A stretch of 39,996 nucleotides of DNA, from the IMG/VR virus record IMGVR_UViG_3300048585_000017, positions 1 to 39,996 of that record; one strand, 5' to 3'. A model generated the notes under the pieces. That model had not been told where the DNA came from and did not search any database. It saw only the letters and a list, made by a program, of their open reading frames with translations. The stretch comes from a virus. Both the position numbers and the translations under genes were made by a program. This document shows positions 34,309 to 39,996 of the stretch, piece after piece. Within the stretch, counting starts at the first letter, position 1; the number at the start of each line of letters is the position of its first letter.

Positions 34309-35042
34309 ACGGACACCAGCCTTGGGTGGTATTTCTCTGCAATACGCTCCCGACTCCAAGAGCCACAGTCGAGACAGACAAAGCGGTGGTAGGTGCTGAG
34401 ATTGGTCGTGGCGTACCCCCTCCATTCGGTGTGCAGGCTTGAGCAGCGCGGGCAACCTTCCTCTTTCGAGACAGATACATTCGGGTGGTTGGTGATGTAG
34501 GGTCGCAGCTTCAAGTACAGCCGCTCCAGCAGCACAACATCTTGGTTGTTGTACTTCACCATCTTCTTCCAAGCCTTCTCATCCCCGCTGATGCAGTCAT
34601 ACCACAGGCTGGCGTGCGTGGTCTTCGGCTTCTCACCAAGACCAAGCATAGCACAGAGGTCATTGAGGCTGTTGCTGGGGAAGCGGAAGTACCTCCGCGC
34701 CGCCGTCAGCGTATCCACCGTCTTGTAGGGGCTGGGTGGGTCAAAGCCATGCATGAGCATTCTAGCACTCGCCACCCGGTTGTCAAACTTACGGGCGTTG
34801 TGAGCCACCACCACGTCGGCATCATCGAGAAGGTCGCGCAACTTCCGAGTCAGGTGCATGTCGTCCACGTCGTCCTTCATGCAGTAGTTACTGACCTTCT
34901 TATCCGACAGCCACTTCCACGATACGGACATGATGTACGGCTCTTCCTCAATCCTGATGAGGTTTGTGTCCCATTTCTCGTAAGCCCACCCGAGTATCGG
35001 CGTTATCTCCAAGTCAAATAGGAGAGTTTTGATTCCGTTCAT
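34305..35042 (-). CDS. DnaQ-fold 3'-5' exonuclease with C-terminal zinc ribbon
   Basis: A 245-residue protein. ATG at 35042 has AGGGAG just upstream and the first residues form the exonuclease strand, so longer in-frame starts are rejected. Exo I is FDLEITP (Asp10, Glu12), Exo II is AHNARKFDNR (Asp87), and Exo III is YNNQD (Tyr164, Asp168), all intact. The C-terminal part carries Cys197, Cys200, Cys223 and Cys226, a four-Cys zinc ribbon. The core recalls the stand-alone exonucleases related to the PolB proofreading domain. It may proofread, trim recombination ends or process RNA primers. It overlaps the HNH gene by 29 bases. Confidence 0.85.
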   Translation of the reverse strand: MNGIKTLLFDLEITPILGWAYEKWDTNLIRIEEEPYIMSVSWKWLSDKKVSNYCMKDDVDDMHLTRKLRDLLDDADVVVAHNARKFDNRVASARMLMHGFDPPSPYKTVDTLTAARRYFRFPSNSLNDLCAMLGLGEKPKTTHASLWYDCISGDEKAWKKMVKYNNQDVVLLERLYLKLRPYITNHPNVSVSKEEGCPRCSSLHTEWRGYATTNLSTYHRFVCLDCGSWSRERIAEKYHPRLVSV

Positions 35043-35418
35043 TTTGCTCCCTGTTGTGGATTTCTCTATGGCAATTAGAGCACAGGAGAATGCACTTATC
35101 AATCTCCCTCATCAGTACGTCCCAGTTGCCATACATCATGGTCCCAATCCCCCATCCCTTCTTGTCTTTCTCAAGATGGTGGAAGTCTAGAGCGGCGGGA
35201 GATTTGTTGTACCCACACAGGATACAGCCACCAAGCGACAGTTTATATTCTGCATACTTTTGCCCGCGAGCATACCTCCACCGCTTGCGGTACTCCCTAT
35301 TCTGAGTACTCTCCCGAATCTTAGTGTTGTACTCTGTATTCGCGGCGGCGCAGGCGTCACACCTGCATCCATGCCGAACGTACTCGCTCCTAGTCCCGTG
35401 CTTCCTTGACATGGCCAT
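35014..35418 (-). CDS. HNH nuclease with actinophage-type N-terminal zinc motif
   Basis: A 134-residue protein with AAGGAGG five bases before ATG. Residues about 7-24 (HGTRSEYVRHGCRCDACA) match a pattern I associate with actinobacterial phages, probably binding a metal. The HNH core follows: CILCG at about residue 65, FHHLEKD near 79-85 with catalytic His, and CSNCHREIH near 113-121. All key residues are present. It is the first gene after the strong internal promoter and doubled GTAATTAC site, so it may lead its own transcript ahead of exonuclease and helicase. Function may be packaging-linked cutting, recombination or host DNA attack. Confidence 0.82.
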   Translation of the reverse strand: MAMSRKHGTRSEYVRHGCRCDACAAANTEYNTKIRESTQNREYRKRWRYARGQKYAEYKLSLGGCILCGYNKSPAALDFHHLEKDKKGWGIGTMMYGNWDVLMREIDKCILLCSNCHREIHNREQNERNQNSPI

Positions 35419-35434
35419 GAGAACCTCCTTGGGT

Positions 35435-35455
35435 GTAATTACATATCGTAATTAC
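35435..35455 (-). promoter_or_regulatory. Doubled GTAATTAC operator-like site
   Basis: Two perfect copies of the palindrome GTAATTAC (35435-35442 and 35448-35455) are separated by five bases, so the dyad axes lie 13 bases apart. They lie directly downstream of the leftward -10 element and would cover the expected start point. A repressor or activator binding site is the simplest reading, but no regulator gene is identified in the window. Confidence 0.6.
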
Positions 35456-35464
35456 ATTATACCA
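35456..35464 (-). promoter_or_regulatory. Leftward extended -10 promoter for HNH-helicase genes
   Basis: On the minus strand TGG plus perfect TATAAT, in the wider context AACCTATGGTATAAT that closely matches the capsid promoter. It lies in the 69-base gap between the Cas4-like gene and the HNH gene. The -35 region is poor. Confidence 0.7.
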
Positions 35465-35487
35465 TAGGTTCCCATAAAGTAATGTCC

Positions 35488-36336
35488 TCACATATCCTCC
35501 ATTATCTTAGCCGTGTAGTCTGCAATGAACTCCGCCAGCATCTTCTCATGCCCATGGGCTGCCTTCTTCACAGTCCATGCGGAGTACGTTCCGCCTTCCT
35601 TTGTCCGTGTGGCGAGAACAGAGGTGGACATATCCTGCCCACAGATGCCGGTGTACTTGCAGTATGGACGGCGACACCTGCTGTCTGGCTCCAGCACGAT
35701 GTTCTTCGACCAGTTGCGCAGCACCAACACCTTACCAAGTCGCGGCGGCACATCCGGTAGAGAGGCTCTGGCGGTGTCGAGTTCATCCATGGCCTCACGA
35801 GTTGCAGACCACGGCATCCTCACCTCAACCTCTTGAGGCGTGTTCTGCCCACCCCTGTCCCAGTACGAGAGAAGCGGTACTGCATCGAGTTCGAAGGTGT
35901 CACGGCAGTACATGTCATAGGCGTTGGCCTGATGGTGGTGCTGCGGGTAGCGTTCCCTTAGGTCGTAGTTGAACGCTCCGGGGTAGATGGATTTCACCTC
36001 GATGACCCTACGGCCATTGTAGTCTGCCAGAATGTCGAACCGCCCACCCCAGTTCTCTCGGTCTGGAATACTCACGTCACGCTGGGCCGCTATCAGTATA
36101 CCCTCCCTCAGCAGGGCCATGGTGAGGTTGTCCTCAATCCTCTCGGCGAGGTCGAACATGATGGACTTGTTGATGAGTTCTTGCTGTGTCTCGTGGTCAC
36201 GTTCACACTCAGACAGGCGAAAGGTAACTTCCCTTGGGCATTTGCCGATGTCTGAGAGGAACAAACGCTTGGGGTCACGCTCCTTCTCTTCTTTGTCTTG
36301 GTCTATATACGCAGCTACCATCGCAGAAAGACTCAT
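35488..36336 (-). CDS. Cas4-like PD-(D/E)XK nuclease with Fe-S cysteines
   Basis: A 282-residue RecB-family nuclease. Active-site residues: Asp101 in GRFDILAD, Glu113 and Lys115 in VIEVKS, and the QxxxY motif Gln136-Tyr140. Four Cys suited to a 4Fe-4S cluster are Cys33 (GKCPRE) and Cys221, Cys226, Cys232 (CRRPYCKYTGIC), the spacing seen in Cas4 and AddB-type nucleases. It lies in a phage replication operon with no cas1, cas2 or CRISPR array, so a DNA end-processing role in replication or recombination is likely. Start: GGAGGT before ATG, directly beside a perfect hairpin. No recombinase-annealing partner (RecT or Red-beta type) is recognised. Confidence 0.85.
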   Translation of the reverse strand: MSLSAMVAAYIDQDKEEKERDPKRLFLSDIGKCPREVTFRLSECERDHETQQELINKSIMFDLAERIEDNLTMALLREGILIAAQRDVSIPDRENWGGRFDILADYNGRRVIEVKSIYPGAFNYDLRERYPQHHHQANAYDMYCRDTFELDAVPLLSYWDRGGQNTPQEVEVRMPWSATREAMDELDTARASLPDVPPRLGKVLVLRNWSKNIVLEPDSRCRRPYCKYTGICGQDMSTSVLATRTKEGGTYSAWTVKKAAHGHEKMLAEFIADYTAKIMEDM

Positions 36337-36346
36337 AGATACCTCC

Positions 36347-36368
36347 GGGGGTACCAGACGGTACCCCC
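36347..36368 (-). promoter_or_regulatory. Perfect hairpin touching the Cas4-like gene's ribosome site
   Basis: GGGGGTACC and GGTACCCCC form a perfect 9-base stem with a four-base loop. The stem ends at 36347 and the GGAGG (36342-36346) starts next to it on the minus strand. No T-run follows. It could be an RNA element that controls or protects the Cas4-like transcript, a weak terminator after the small gene, or a DNA-binding dyad. The GGTACC at each end is itself a palindrome. Confidence 0.5.
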
Positions 36369-36379
36369 ATACGCTGTTT

Positions 36380-36520
36380 CTACTTTCCCCACTTCTTCTT
36401 CTTAGCTTTCTTGGTCTTGGGAAAGGCTAAGTTGGGGTCCGTGTAGTCCATCTGTGGTCCAACTGCCTGCTTGCGAGGGTACTTCTCTGGTAGTGAGTCC
36501 CGAATGTTTGGTGCCTTCAT
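36380..36520 (-). CDS. 46-residue Lys-tailed small protein
   Basis: ATG at 36520 (a GTG four codons earlier at 36532 is possible) to TAG at 36380-36382, between SSB and Cas4-like genes. The product starts MKAPNIRDSLPEKYPRKQAV, has a central Asp/Tyr patch (MDYTDPNLAF) and ends in a Lys-rich tail (KTKKAKKKKWGK) that could touch nucleic acid. No family recognised. No strong ribosome site is seen, so support is the open frame, small gap and composition. Confidence 0.5.
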   Translation of the reverse strand: MKAPNIRDSLPEKYPRKQAVGPQMDYTDPNLAFPKTKKAKKKKWGK

Positions 36521-36534
36521 CAGAACGGCCACGA

Positions 36535-37095
36535 TTAGAACGGGATTTCATCGGGGTCGCCCCCAGCATCCATACCGCCTGTTGCACCAGCAGAGTCAGG
36601 CTGACTTTTGGGAGACTCACTCACCCAACCGTACACCACATCGGCGATGGTCTTGAATACGATGGCAAGCTCATCGAGGTCATCCATCACAATGCCCATG
36701 CCCTGAGTGCGCTGTCCGATGATGTTCGCGGCGACATTCGCAGCAGTCTGACGCTTGCTCACTTCAGGGTCAAAGTCCTTCTTCATGCCTCCGCCTTTGT
36801 TGCCGCCGCCGTAGGAACCGCCTCCACCCTGATAGGGAGCCTTCTCAGGAGGGTCAACCGGGCCATCCCCATCCTTCCAGAACCGAGCCTGATTGACCCA
36901 CTTCATCTCTACGGGACCACGGGAACCCTGAAAGGAACTGGTGTTGAAGTCAATCTTGTACTTCTCTCCGGCGGCCCAGTGCCCGTTGAACTCTTCCTTA
37001 TTGCAGTTATAAGTAAGGTTCGCGGTGGACCTGAACTTGGCTGTCCCCGGCTTCGTCGAGGGGAGGATTTCCCGAATCTCAATAACGTGAATCAA
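36535..37095 (-). CDS. ssb: Single-stranded DNA-binding protein (SSB-like)
   Basis: A 186-residue protein with AAGGAG eight or nine bases before ATG. The C-terminus ends DPDEIPF, the acidic-plus-IPF tip by which SSBs recruit partners. Before it is a helical segment (about 110-160). The N-terminal 100 residues are strand-rich with KFRSTANLTYNC, WAAGEKYKIDF and EMKWVNQARFW, which could be an OB fold, then a Gly-rich linker (GGGGSYGGGNKGGG). It lies just upstream of the Cas4-like, exonuclease and helicase genes, a replication context. The OB fold itself is inferred, not proven by motif. Confidence 0.75.
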   Translation of the reverse strand: MIHVIEIREILPSTKPGTAKFRSTANLTYNCNKEEFNGHWAAGEKYKIDFNTSSFQGSRGPVEMKWVNQARFWKDGDGPVDPPEKAPYQGGGGSYGGGNKGGGMKKDFDPEVSKRQTAANVAANIIGQRTQGMGIVMDDLDELAIVFKTIADVVYGWVSESPKSQPDSAGATGGMDAGGDPDEIPF

Positions 37096-37108
37096 AGCAA
37101 TCTCCTTG

Positions 37109-37528
37109 TCAGTCCTCTTCGTCCATCAGGTTCTGTGAGCCTATCTGCGCCCCCCACCAGTTCATCGTCGCCACAGACAGCATCCCGATGATGTGGTCGT
37201 TACGGTCAAGAGTGGTCATAAGCATCTGCTCTCCATCTGGGGTATTCACTACCACCAGAAAATCCTCCACCTCCCCATTCAGGTTCATATCTCGAACCGT
37301 TCTCAGGATGTCTGGCACGGTAACCGGGGAATCAAGAGTGTCTTCAACCTCTACCTCCGCCCCTCCGGCGAGGGGGTGAAGATGCGGGGAGGCGGGCACA
37401 CCTGCCATGCCAGAGTCTCCGCCGTCTTCGTCGTCATCGGCGAGCGGCACGCTCCGAGGTTGCTCCCATTGGGTCGCCTTGTCCAATGAACACAACGGAC
37501 ACACACATTCTTTTCCGTGGTCATGCAA
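37109..37528 (-). CDS. 139-residue Cys-tipped acidic protein, unknown
   Basis: TTG at 37528 with GGAGGG five bases upstream; it overlaps the stop of the next upstream gene. Residues 8-12 read CVCPLC, a small Cys cluster that may bind metal. A disordered acidic stretch (DDDEDGGDS) follows, and the C-terminal 60 residues form a compact domain (VEDFLVVVNTPDGEQML, MLSVATMNWWGAQIG). It sits directly upstream of SSB. I do not recognise it; a replication accessory or regulator is possible. A GATACAAT-like string lies about 25 bases upstream inside the neighbouring gene. Confidence 0.6.
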   Translation of the reverse strand: MHDHGKECVCPLCSLDKATQWEQPRSVPLADDDEDGGDSGMAGVPASPHLHPLAGGAEVEVEDTLDSPVTVPDILRTVRDMNLNGEVEDFLVVVNTPDGEQMLMTTLDRNDHIIGMLSVATMNWWGAQIGSQNLMDEED

Positions 37529-37847
37529 CAGAACCCTCCACTTCTTCTATTGTATCATCTTTTCGGCTGAACACATGCTGATTGCCTGTCAAATAGGGGT
37601 GCGTCCAAGGTGTCAGGTGGTCGTGCGCATAGCACCACACCTTCCCCATGTGAGCATCCTTGTAACTACAGACCTCCTTCCCACACGCCTGACAATACCT
37701 AGCCTGCGGGCACCTATCTGGTGCTCGTCCGTCATCTTCTATGCGGTGTCCACTGATGTAGTGTCCATCGCTATACGCAGATAGCGTATCGTCCATTGGA
37801 CCTGATGCCCTTCCGGAGTGAGGCCCAGTCCTCCATCCATTATACAT
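37521..37847 (-). CDS. Cys/His-rich small protein, unknown
   Basis: Up to 108 residues from ATG at 37847 (AAGGG about eight bases upstream), or 91 from an inner ATG at 37796. Residues about 46-76 hold a Cys/His cluster: CPQARYCQACGKEVC and then WCYAHDH, which looks like a zinc-binding knuckle. The first 20 residues are Gly/Arg-rich and uncertain. The stop overlaps the next start. No family recognised. The bases at the first start read ATGTATAATGG, a -10-like string, so part of the N-terminus could instead be promoter. Confidence 0.5.
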   Translation of the reverse strand: MYNGWRTGPHSGRASGPMDDTLSAYSDGHYISGHRIEDDGRAPDRCPQARYCQACGKEVCSYKDAHMGKVWCYAHDHLTPWTHPYLTGNQHVFSRKDDTIEEVEGSVA

Positions 37848-37860
37848 CCCAACATCCCTT

Positions 37861-37950
37861 CTAGTATTGCCGATAGAACACCATGAACAGTCCGACGCCC
37901 ACTATCCATGCTATCGATAGGATGGATAGAACCCACTCAGAGAGGCTCAT
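37861..37950 (-). CDS. 29-residue single-span membrane peptide
   Basis: ATG at 37950 overlaps the stop of the upstream gene (ATGA) and a GAGGAA site lies before it; TAG at 37861-37863. The product is a short polar start (MSLSEW), one hydrophobic helix (VLSILSIAWIVGVGLFMVFY) and a short polar end. It could be a small membrane effector, such as a host-envelope or superinfection factor, or a pinholin-like peptide. Function is unknown; the case rests on overlap, ribosome site and composition. Confidence 0.6.
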   Translation of the reverse strand: MSLSEWVLSILSIAWIVGVGLFMVFYRQY

Positions 37951-38444
37951 GCCATTTCCTCGGCGCGGGCGCGGTACTCATCGATGACGTCTAGACTGGA
38001 CGCGCCGATGGGGGACGCGGGGTCGGATGAACCCCAAACGCTTGCGTCCCATGCTAATGACTCGAACGCTCGCGTCAGCCGCACCACCTCGGCCTCGGCC
38101 TGCTCGGCACGCTCAGCCAGTTCGACGTTGGCCGTTGCGAGTGCCTGTTGGTTGAGGAGCGCGGCCTCGGCCTGCCTCTTCTCTACCAGCAGGTCGTCTC
38201 GGTCCTCGGTCAGCGAATCGCGCTCGACGGTCATGTAGCGCAGCGCGGCCTCGGCCTGCTCTAGCTGCTCGGCGCGCTGGCAGAACTGTGCCTCTGTCAA
38301 GCGCACTCTCTCCTTGAGCCACTTGTTCTCGGCCTCAAGTTCGGCGATGGCGGCGTCGGCGTACTTCTCTGGCATCGGGACCGAAATGCCGTTCACCTCG
38401 CTTGGCATGGCCTTTCGTCTGTGGTACTCCTCAAGTGCACTCAC
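37947..38444 (-). CDS. Coiled-coil protein, unknown
   Basis: A 165-residue protein with GTG at 38444 overlapping the upstream stop (GTGA) and AAGGAG before it. Longer in-frame sequence upstream is Arg-rich antisense-like and lacks a ribosome site. The product is almost one long charged helix: YADAAIAELEAENKWLKERV, EQLEQAEAALRYMTVERDSL, then VELAERAEQAEAEVVRLTRA, with a short non-helical end. It probably forms a coiled-coil dimer. Family unknown. Its neighbour upstream is also helical with a similar style (next entry), so they may be partners or related. Confidence 0.6.
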   Translation of the reverse strand: MSALEEYHRRKAMPSEVNGISVPMPEKYADAAIAELEAENKWLKERVRLTEAQFCQRAEQLEQAEAALRYMTVERDSLTEDRDDLLVEKRQAEAALLNQQALATANVELAERAEQAEAEVVRLTRAFESLAWDASVWGSSDPASPIGASSLDVIDEYRARAEEMA

Positions 38445-38629
38445 GACTCTCTCCTTGCGTCTTCCAACCTGGAGCGGAGGTTGCCGTTCAACTTCTTCTG
38501 CTCTGCCAGCGCGGCCTCCAGTTCGGCGATGTAGGGCTCCACGATGTCGGGGACGATGCTCGCTCCCCGCGCCCGTTCTGATTTCAGAAACGACACACAC
38601 TTCTCCCGCGCTGTGTCCAAGTCAGTCAT
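38441..38629 (-). CDS. 62-residue helical protein, unknown
   Basis: ATG at 38629 overlaps the last codons of the Ala-rich gene by 8 bases; AAAGGG precedes it. The product begins MTDLDTAREKCVSFLKSERA and then has EPYIAELEAALAEQKKLNG, a charged helix similar in style to the next gene, and a basic end. It may work with the next coiled-coil protein. No family recognised. Confidence 0.5.
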   Translation of the reverse strand: MTDLDTAREKCVSFLKSERARGASIVPDIVEPYIAELEAALAEQKKLNGNLRSRLEDARRES

Positions 38630-39311
38630 CCCCGTCCCTTTCCACTAGCGGCCCCACCTCGCCGCTCAGGTAACGGGCGAGGAGGTCGGATTGGGCGTCC
38701 CAAGCGGCGTCCCCAGCGGCGTCCCGAGCGGCGTCCCAAGCGGCGGCCCCAGCGGCGGCCCAAGCGGCGGCCCGAGCGGCGGCCCAAGCGGCGTCCCCAG
38801 TGGCGTCCCAAGCGGCGGCCCCAGCGGCGGCCCGAGCGGTGGCCCCAGTGGCGTCCCAAGCGGCGGCCCGAGCGGCGGCCCAAGCGGTGGCCCACTCCTC
38901 GCCGTATTCGGCATACGCGACACATACATCGAGTATCGCGTGCACCAGTTCCGGGTCTTCTGTCAGGTGCGCCACCTGCCTCGCGCAGTCGACCGCGAAC
39001 AGCCGCAGGTTCGTCTCGTTGTACGTCTCCACCGGGAACAGCAGCCGGATGGTCTCGGATGCGCACTTGTCATCGCCGCGAACCGTCTCGCCCTTGTGTT
39101 CGATGACGTAGCAGGCTTCGCCGAGGTGACGGAGCAGTTGCAACTCACCGTCGCACCAATGATACCCAGACTTGCACAGAACCGGCCTCACAGGCGGCAG
39201 CCACTCGCCCGGCGTCCACGTCCCGTCTGCGTTCTGGGTCGGCATGTAGTCGGAGTAGTCACCGTGACCGTAGGCCCCGGCCACGCCGGTGAAGGTCTTG
39301 TAGTCAGTCAT
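38622..39311 (-). CDS. Phage accessory protein with Ala-rich tetrapeptide array
   Basis: A 229-residue protein; ATG at 39311 lies just after the upstream stop (an earlier ATG at 39323 is less supported). Residues about 1-140 form a compact domain with CKSGYHWCDGELQLL near 46-60 and VVIEHKGE-like strands (YVIEHKGETVRGDDKC). This resembles, from memory, a family found in phages and actinobacteria whose members often end in Ala-rich arrays. Residues about 142-210 are the tetrapeptide array (see repeat). The last part is DLLARYLSGEVGPLVERDGD. Function unknown; the array could be a long helix with Trp, Arg and Gly on one face. Confidence 0.65.
   Translation of the reverse strand: MTDYKTFTGVAGAYGHGDYSDYMPTQNADGTWTPGEWLPPVRPVLCKSGYHWCDGELQLLRHLGEACYVIEHKGETVRGDDKCASETIRLLFPVETYNETNLRLFAVDCARQVAHLTEDPELVHAILDVCVAYAEYGEEWATAWAAARAAAWDATGATARAAAGAAAWDATGDAAWAAARAAAWAAAGAAAWDAARDAAGDAAWDAQSDLLARYLSGEVGPLVERDGDD
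38694..38893 (-). repeat. 12-base tandem array coding Ala-rich tetrapeptides
   Basis: About 16 copies of a 12-base unit (forms of AGCGGCGTCCCA and AGCGGCGGCCCG on the plus strand). The protein unit is [A/D]-A-[A/T]-[W/R/G]. Only the first and last positions change freely, giving a mix of Trp, Arg and Gly at one fixed spot. Slippage-prone DNA, and the source of a long meaningless open frame on the plus strand. Confidence 0.8.
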
Positions 39312-39313
39312 GG

Positions 39314-39634
39314 TCACCACCATCCCACTAGTCCAAGACCGTGTTCTGTGCACACACAGAGAAATCTGTAGAGGTTTTCCACCTCGTCGAGGTATTCGCC
39401 CATTCTATCGCGCATGAAATCAACTCGCTCTGGCGGAATCCATTCTTGGTAGAGGCTTTCATCCGTAGCAGCCTCAAAGATGTGGTTATACACCTTGCCA
39501 CGGAATGACCCATCATTCCCATTGCCGGAGAACATACCCCCGCAAAGATGGATGTTCGCGTCCATAAATGCTTGCTTCTGCTCGTCGGTAAGAGAGTCTT
39601 GGCCGTGTGGAGATGCAAAGGTGTCGAGTCCCAT
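39314..39634 (-). CDS. MGLDTFAS-type small conserved protein
   Basis: A 106-residue protein; ATG at 39634 has AAGGAGGAAG just before it and overlaps the upstream stop (TGATG). It starts MGLDTFASPHGQDSLTDE and contains LCGGMFSGNGNDGSFRGK, then YQEWIPPERVDFM. I recall this order (MGLDT..., CGGMFSG..., SFRGKVY..., YQEWIPPE) from small proteins of unknown function in phages and high-GC bacteria. The Cys/Gly centre and Trp-Ile-Pro-Pro motif are probably a fold core. Function unknown. Confidence 0.65.
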   Translation of the reverse strand: MGLDTFASPHGQDSLTDEQKQAFMDANIHLCGGMFSGNGNDGSFRGKVYNHIFEAATDESLYQEWIPPERVDFMRDRMGEYLDEVENLYRFLCVCTEHGLGLVGWW

Positions 39635-39783
39635 CAGTCTTCCTCCTTGCACTCTCGGTTGAAGGAGTGCCAGCCAGTAGCGGTGGTGCCGCCGTACACA
39701 GTGGTCCACTGGATACAGAGACGCTTGGCAGAGCGCGGCCTTACGTTAGCGAGGTACTTACTTCCGTCATGGGGTCTGCTCAA
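39634..39783 (-). CDS. 49-residue small basic protein, unknown
   Basis: TTG at 39783 overlaps the stop of the upstream gene (TTGA) and has AGGAGG just before it; the stop overlaps the next ATG. The product (SRPHDGSKYLANVRPRSAKR, then LCIQWTTVYGG and TGWHSFNRECKEED) is basic at the start and acidic at the end with two Cys. The strong ribosome site and close packing support a real gene. Not recognised. Confidence 0.55.
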   Translation of the reverse strand: MSRPHDGSKYLANVRPRSAKRLCIQWTTVYGGTTATGWHSFNRECKEED

Positions 39784-39996
39784 CGCTCCTCCTCTGCGCC
39801 ACTGGCCTTCACAATAGCGGCGATAATGGTGTTGAACTTGCGTTCCTGTTCAAGGAGTCTTGTGCTTAGGTTGATGACGGCCTCCTGTAGGGAGACTATG
39901 TGGTCGTAAGTGACGGGGAGGGTGTCAACGACTACCTCATCTTCCTGTCCATCGAACTCGTCGCAGGCTGGCGACTCAGGGTGCTTCTCTTTTCCC
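39780..39996 (-). CDS. Small helical protein, start outside window
   Basis: The frame is open to the right edge of the window with no internal start, so the first part is missing. The visible 71 residues are acidic then helical: DEFDGQEDEVVVDTLPVTYD, then VSLQEAVINLSTRLLEQERK and IIAAIVKASGAEEER. A short coiled coil is likely. Stop TGA at 39780-39782 overlaps the next gene's TTG start. No family recognised. Confidence 0.6.
   Translation of the reverse strand, partial: GKEKHPESPACDEFDGQEDEVVVDTLPVTYDHIVSLQEAVINLSTRLLEQERKFNTIIAAIVKASGAEEER

Noticed and set aside
38691-39371. Plus-strand frame with Gly-Val-Pro-Ser type repeats
   Set aside because: It is the complement of the 12-base array in the Ala-rich minus-strand gene, which has the compact N-terminal domain and operon overlap; the plus frame lacks both.
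1-39996. CRISPR array, tRNA genes, integrase or attachment site
   Set aside because: No spaced identical repeats with unique spacers, no cloverleaf-like RNA and no recombinase motif were found on reading; a tRNA search tool would be decisive.

Overview
This window is one contiguous stretch of a GC-rich, tailed double-stranded DNA phage genome (Caudoviricetes), incomplete at both ends. It looks like a lytic, short-tailed phage. A terminase, portal, scaffold and SU10-like capsid set is present. So are a candidate adaptor and nozzle pair and several fibre or appendage proteins. No tail tube, sheath, baseplate or recognisable tape-measure gene was seen, and no integrase, repressor gene or host gene was seen. 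The host cannot be fixed from sequence alone. High GC, an HNH protein with the HGTRxxYxxHGCRCxxC signature, a PGBD plus CHAP-like lysin and the MGLDTFAS-type small protein point weakly to a high-GC Gram-positive (actinobacterial-type) host.

The left three quarters (1-31840) is a rightward late region. The order is: large terminase (partial), portal, a small protein, a giant 3348-residue protein that fills a quarter of the window, a 542-residue repeat-containing protein, a scaffold-like protein, and the major capsid protein with its own promoter and structured leader. Then come a probable decoration or head-fibre protein, a tiny basic protein, a virion protein and a zinc-ribbon plus collar-domain protein. 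A holin-like protein, an endolysin and a glycosyltransferase-methyltransferase fusion follow. The region closes with four fibre or appendage proteins and a probable adaptor and nozzle pair. Strong GC hairpins follow the capsid gene and the small basic gene and may tune capsid expression.

The right quarter (31911-39996) is a leftward operon of tightly overlapping genes ending at an intrinsic terminator at 31857-31893. From its upstream side it holds small accessory genes, an alanine-rich tetrapeptide-repeat protein, coiled-coil proteins, a 29-residue membrane peptide, Cys-rich small proteins, an SSB-like protein and a Cas4-like 4Fe-4S nuclease. After an internal promoter with a doubled GTAATTAC palindrome come an HNH protein, a DnaQ-fold exonuclease, a DnaB-type helicase, a RusA-like resolvase, a second HNH protein and two small coiled-coil proteins. 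This is the DNA replication and recombination module. No polymerase or primase was seen, so these may lie outside the window or be supplied by the host.

The least explained items are: the giant protein with its coiled-coil and beta-module insert of different codon usage; a capsid leader able to pair with its own ribosome binding site; a two-enzyme sugar and methyl transfer fusion beside a fibre made of about 28 Thr/Ala/Ser repeats; an Arg-rich triple repeat on a beta-helix appendage; and a sharp AT-rich codon island in the putative adaptor gene.
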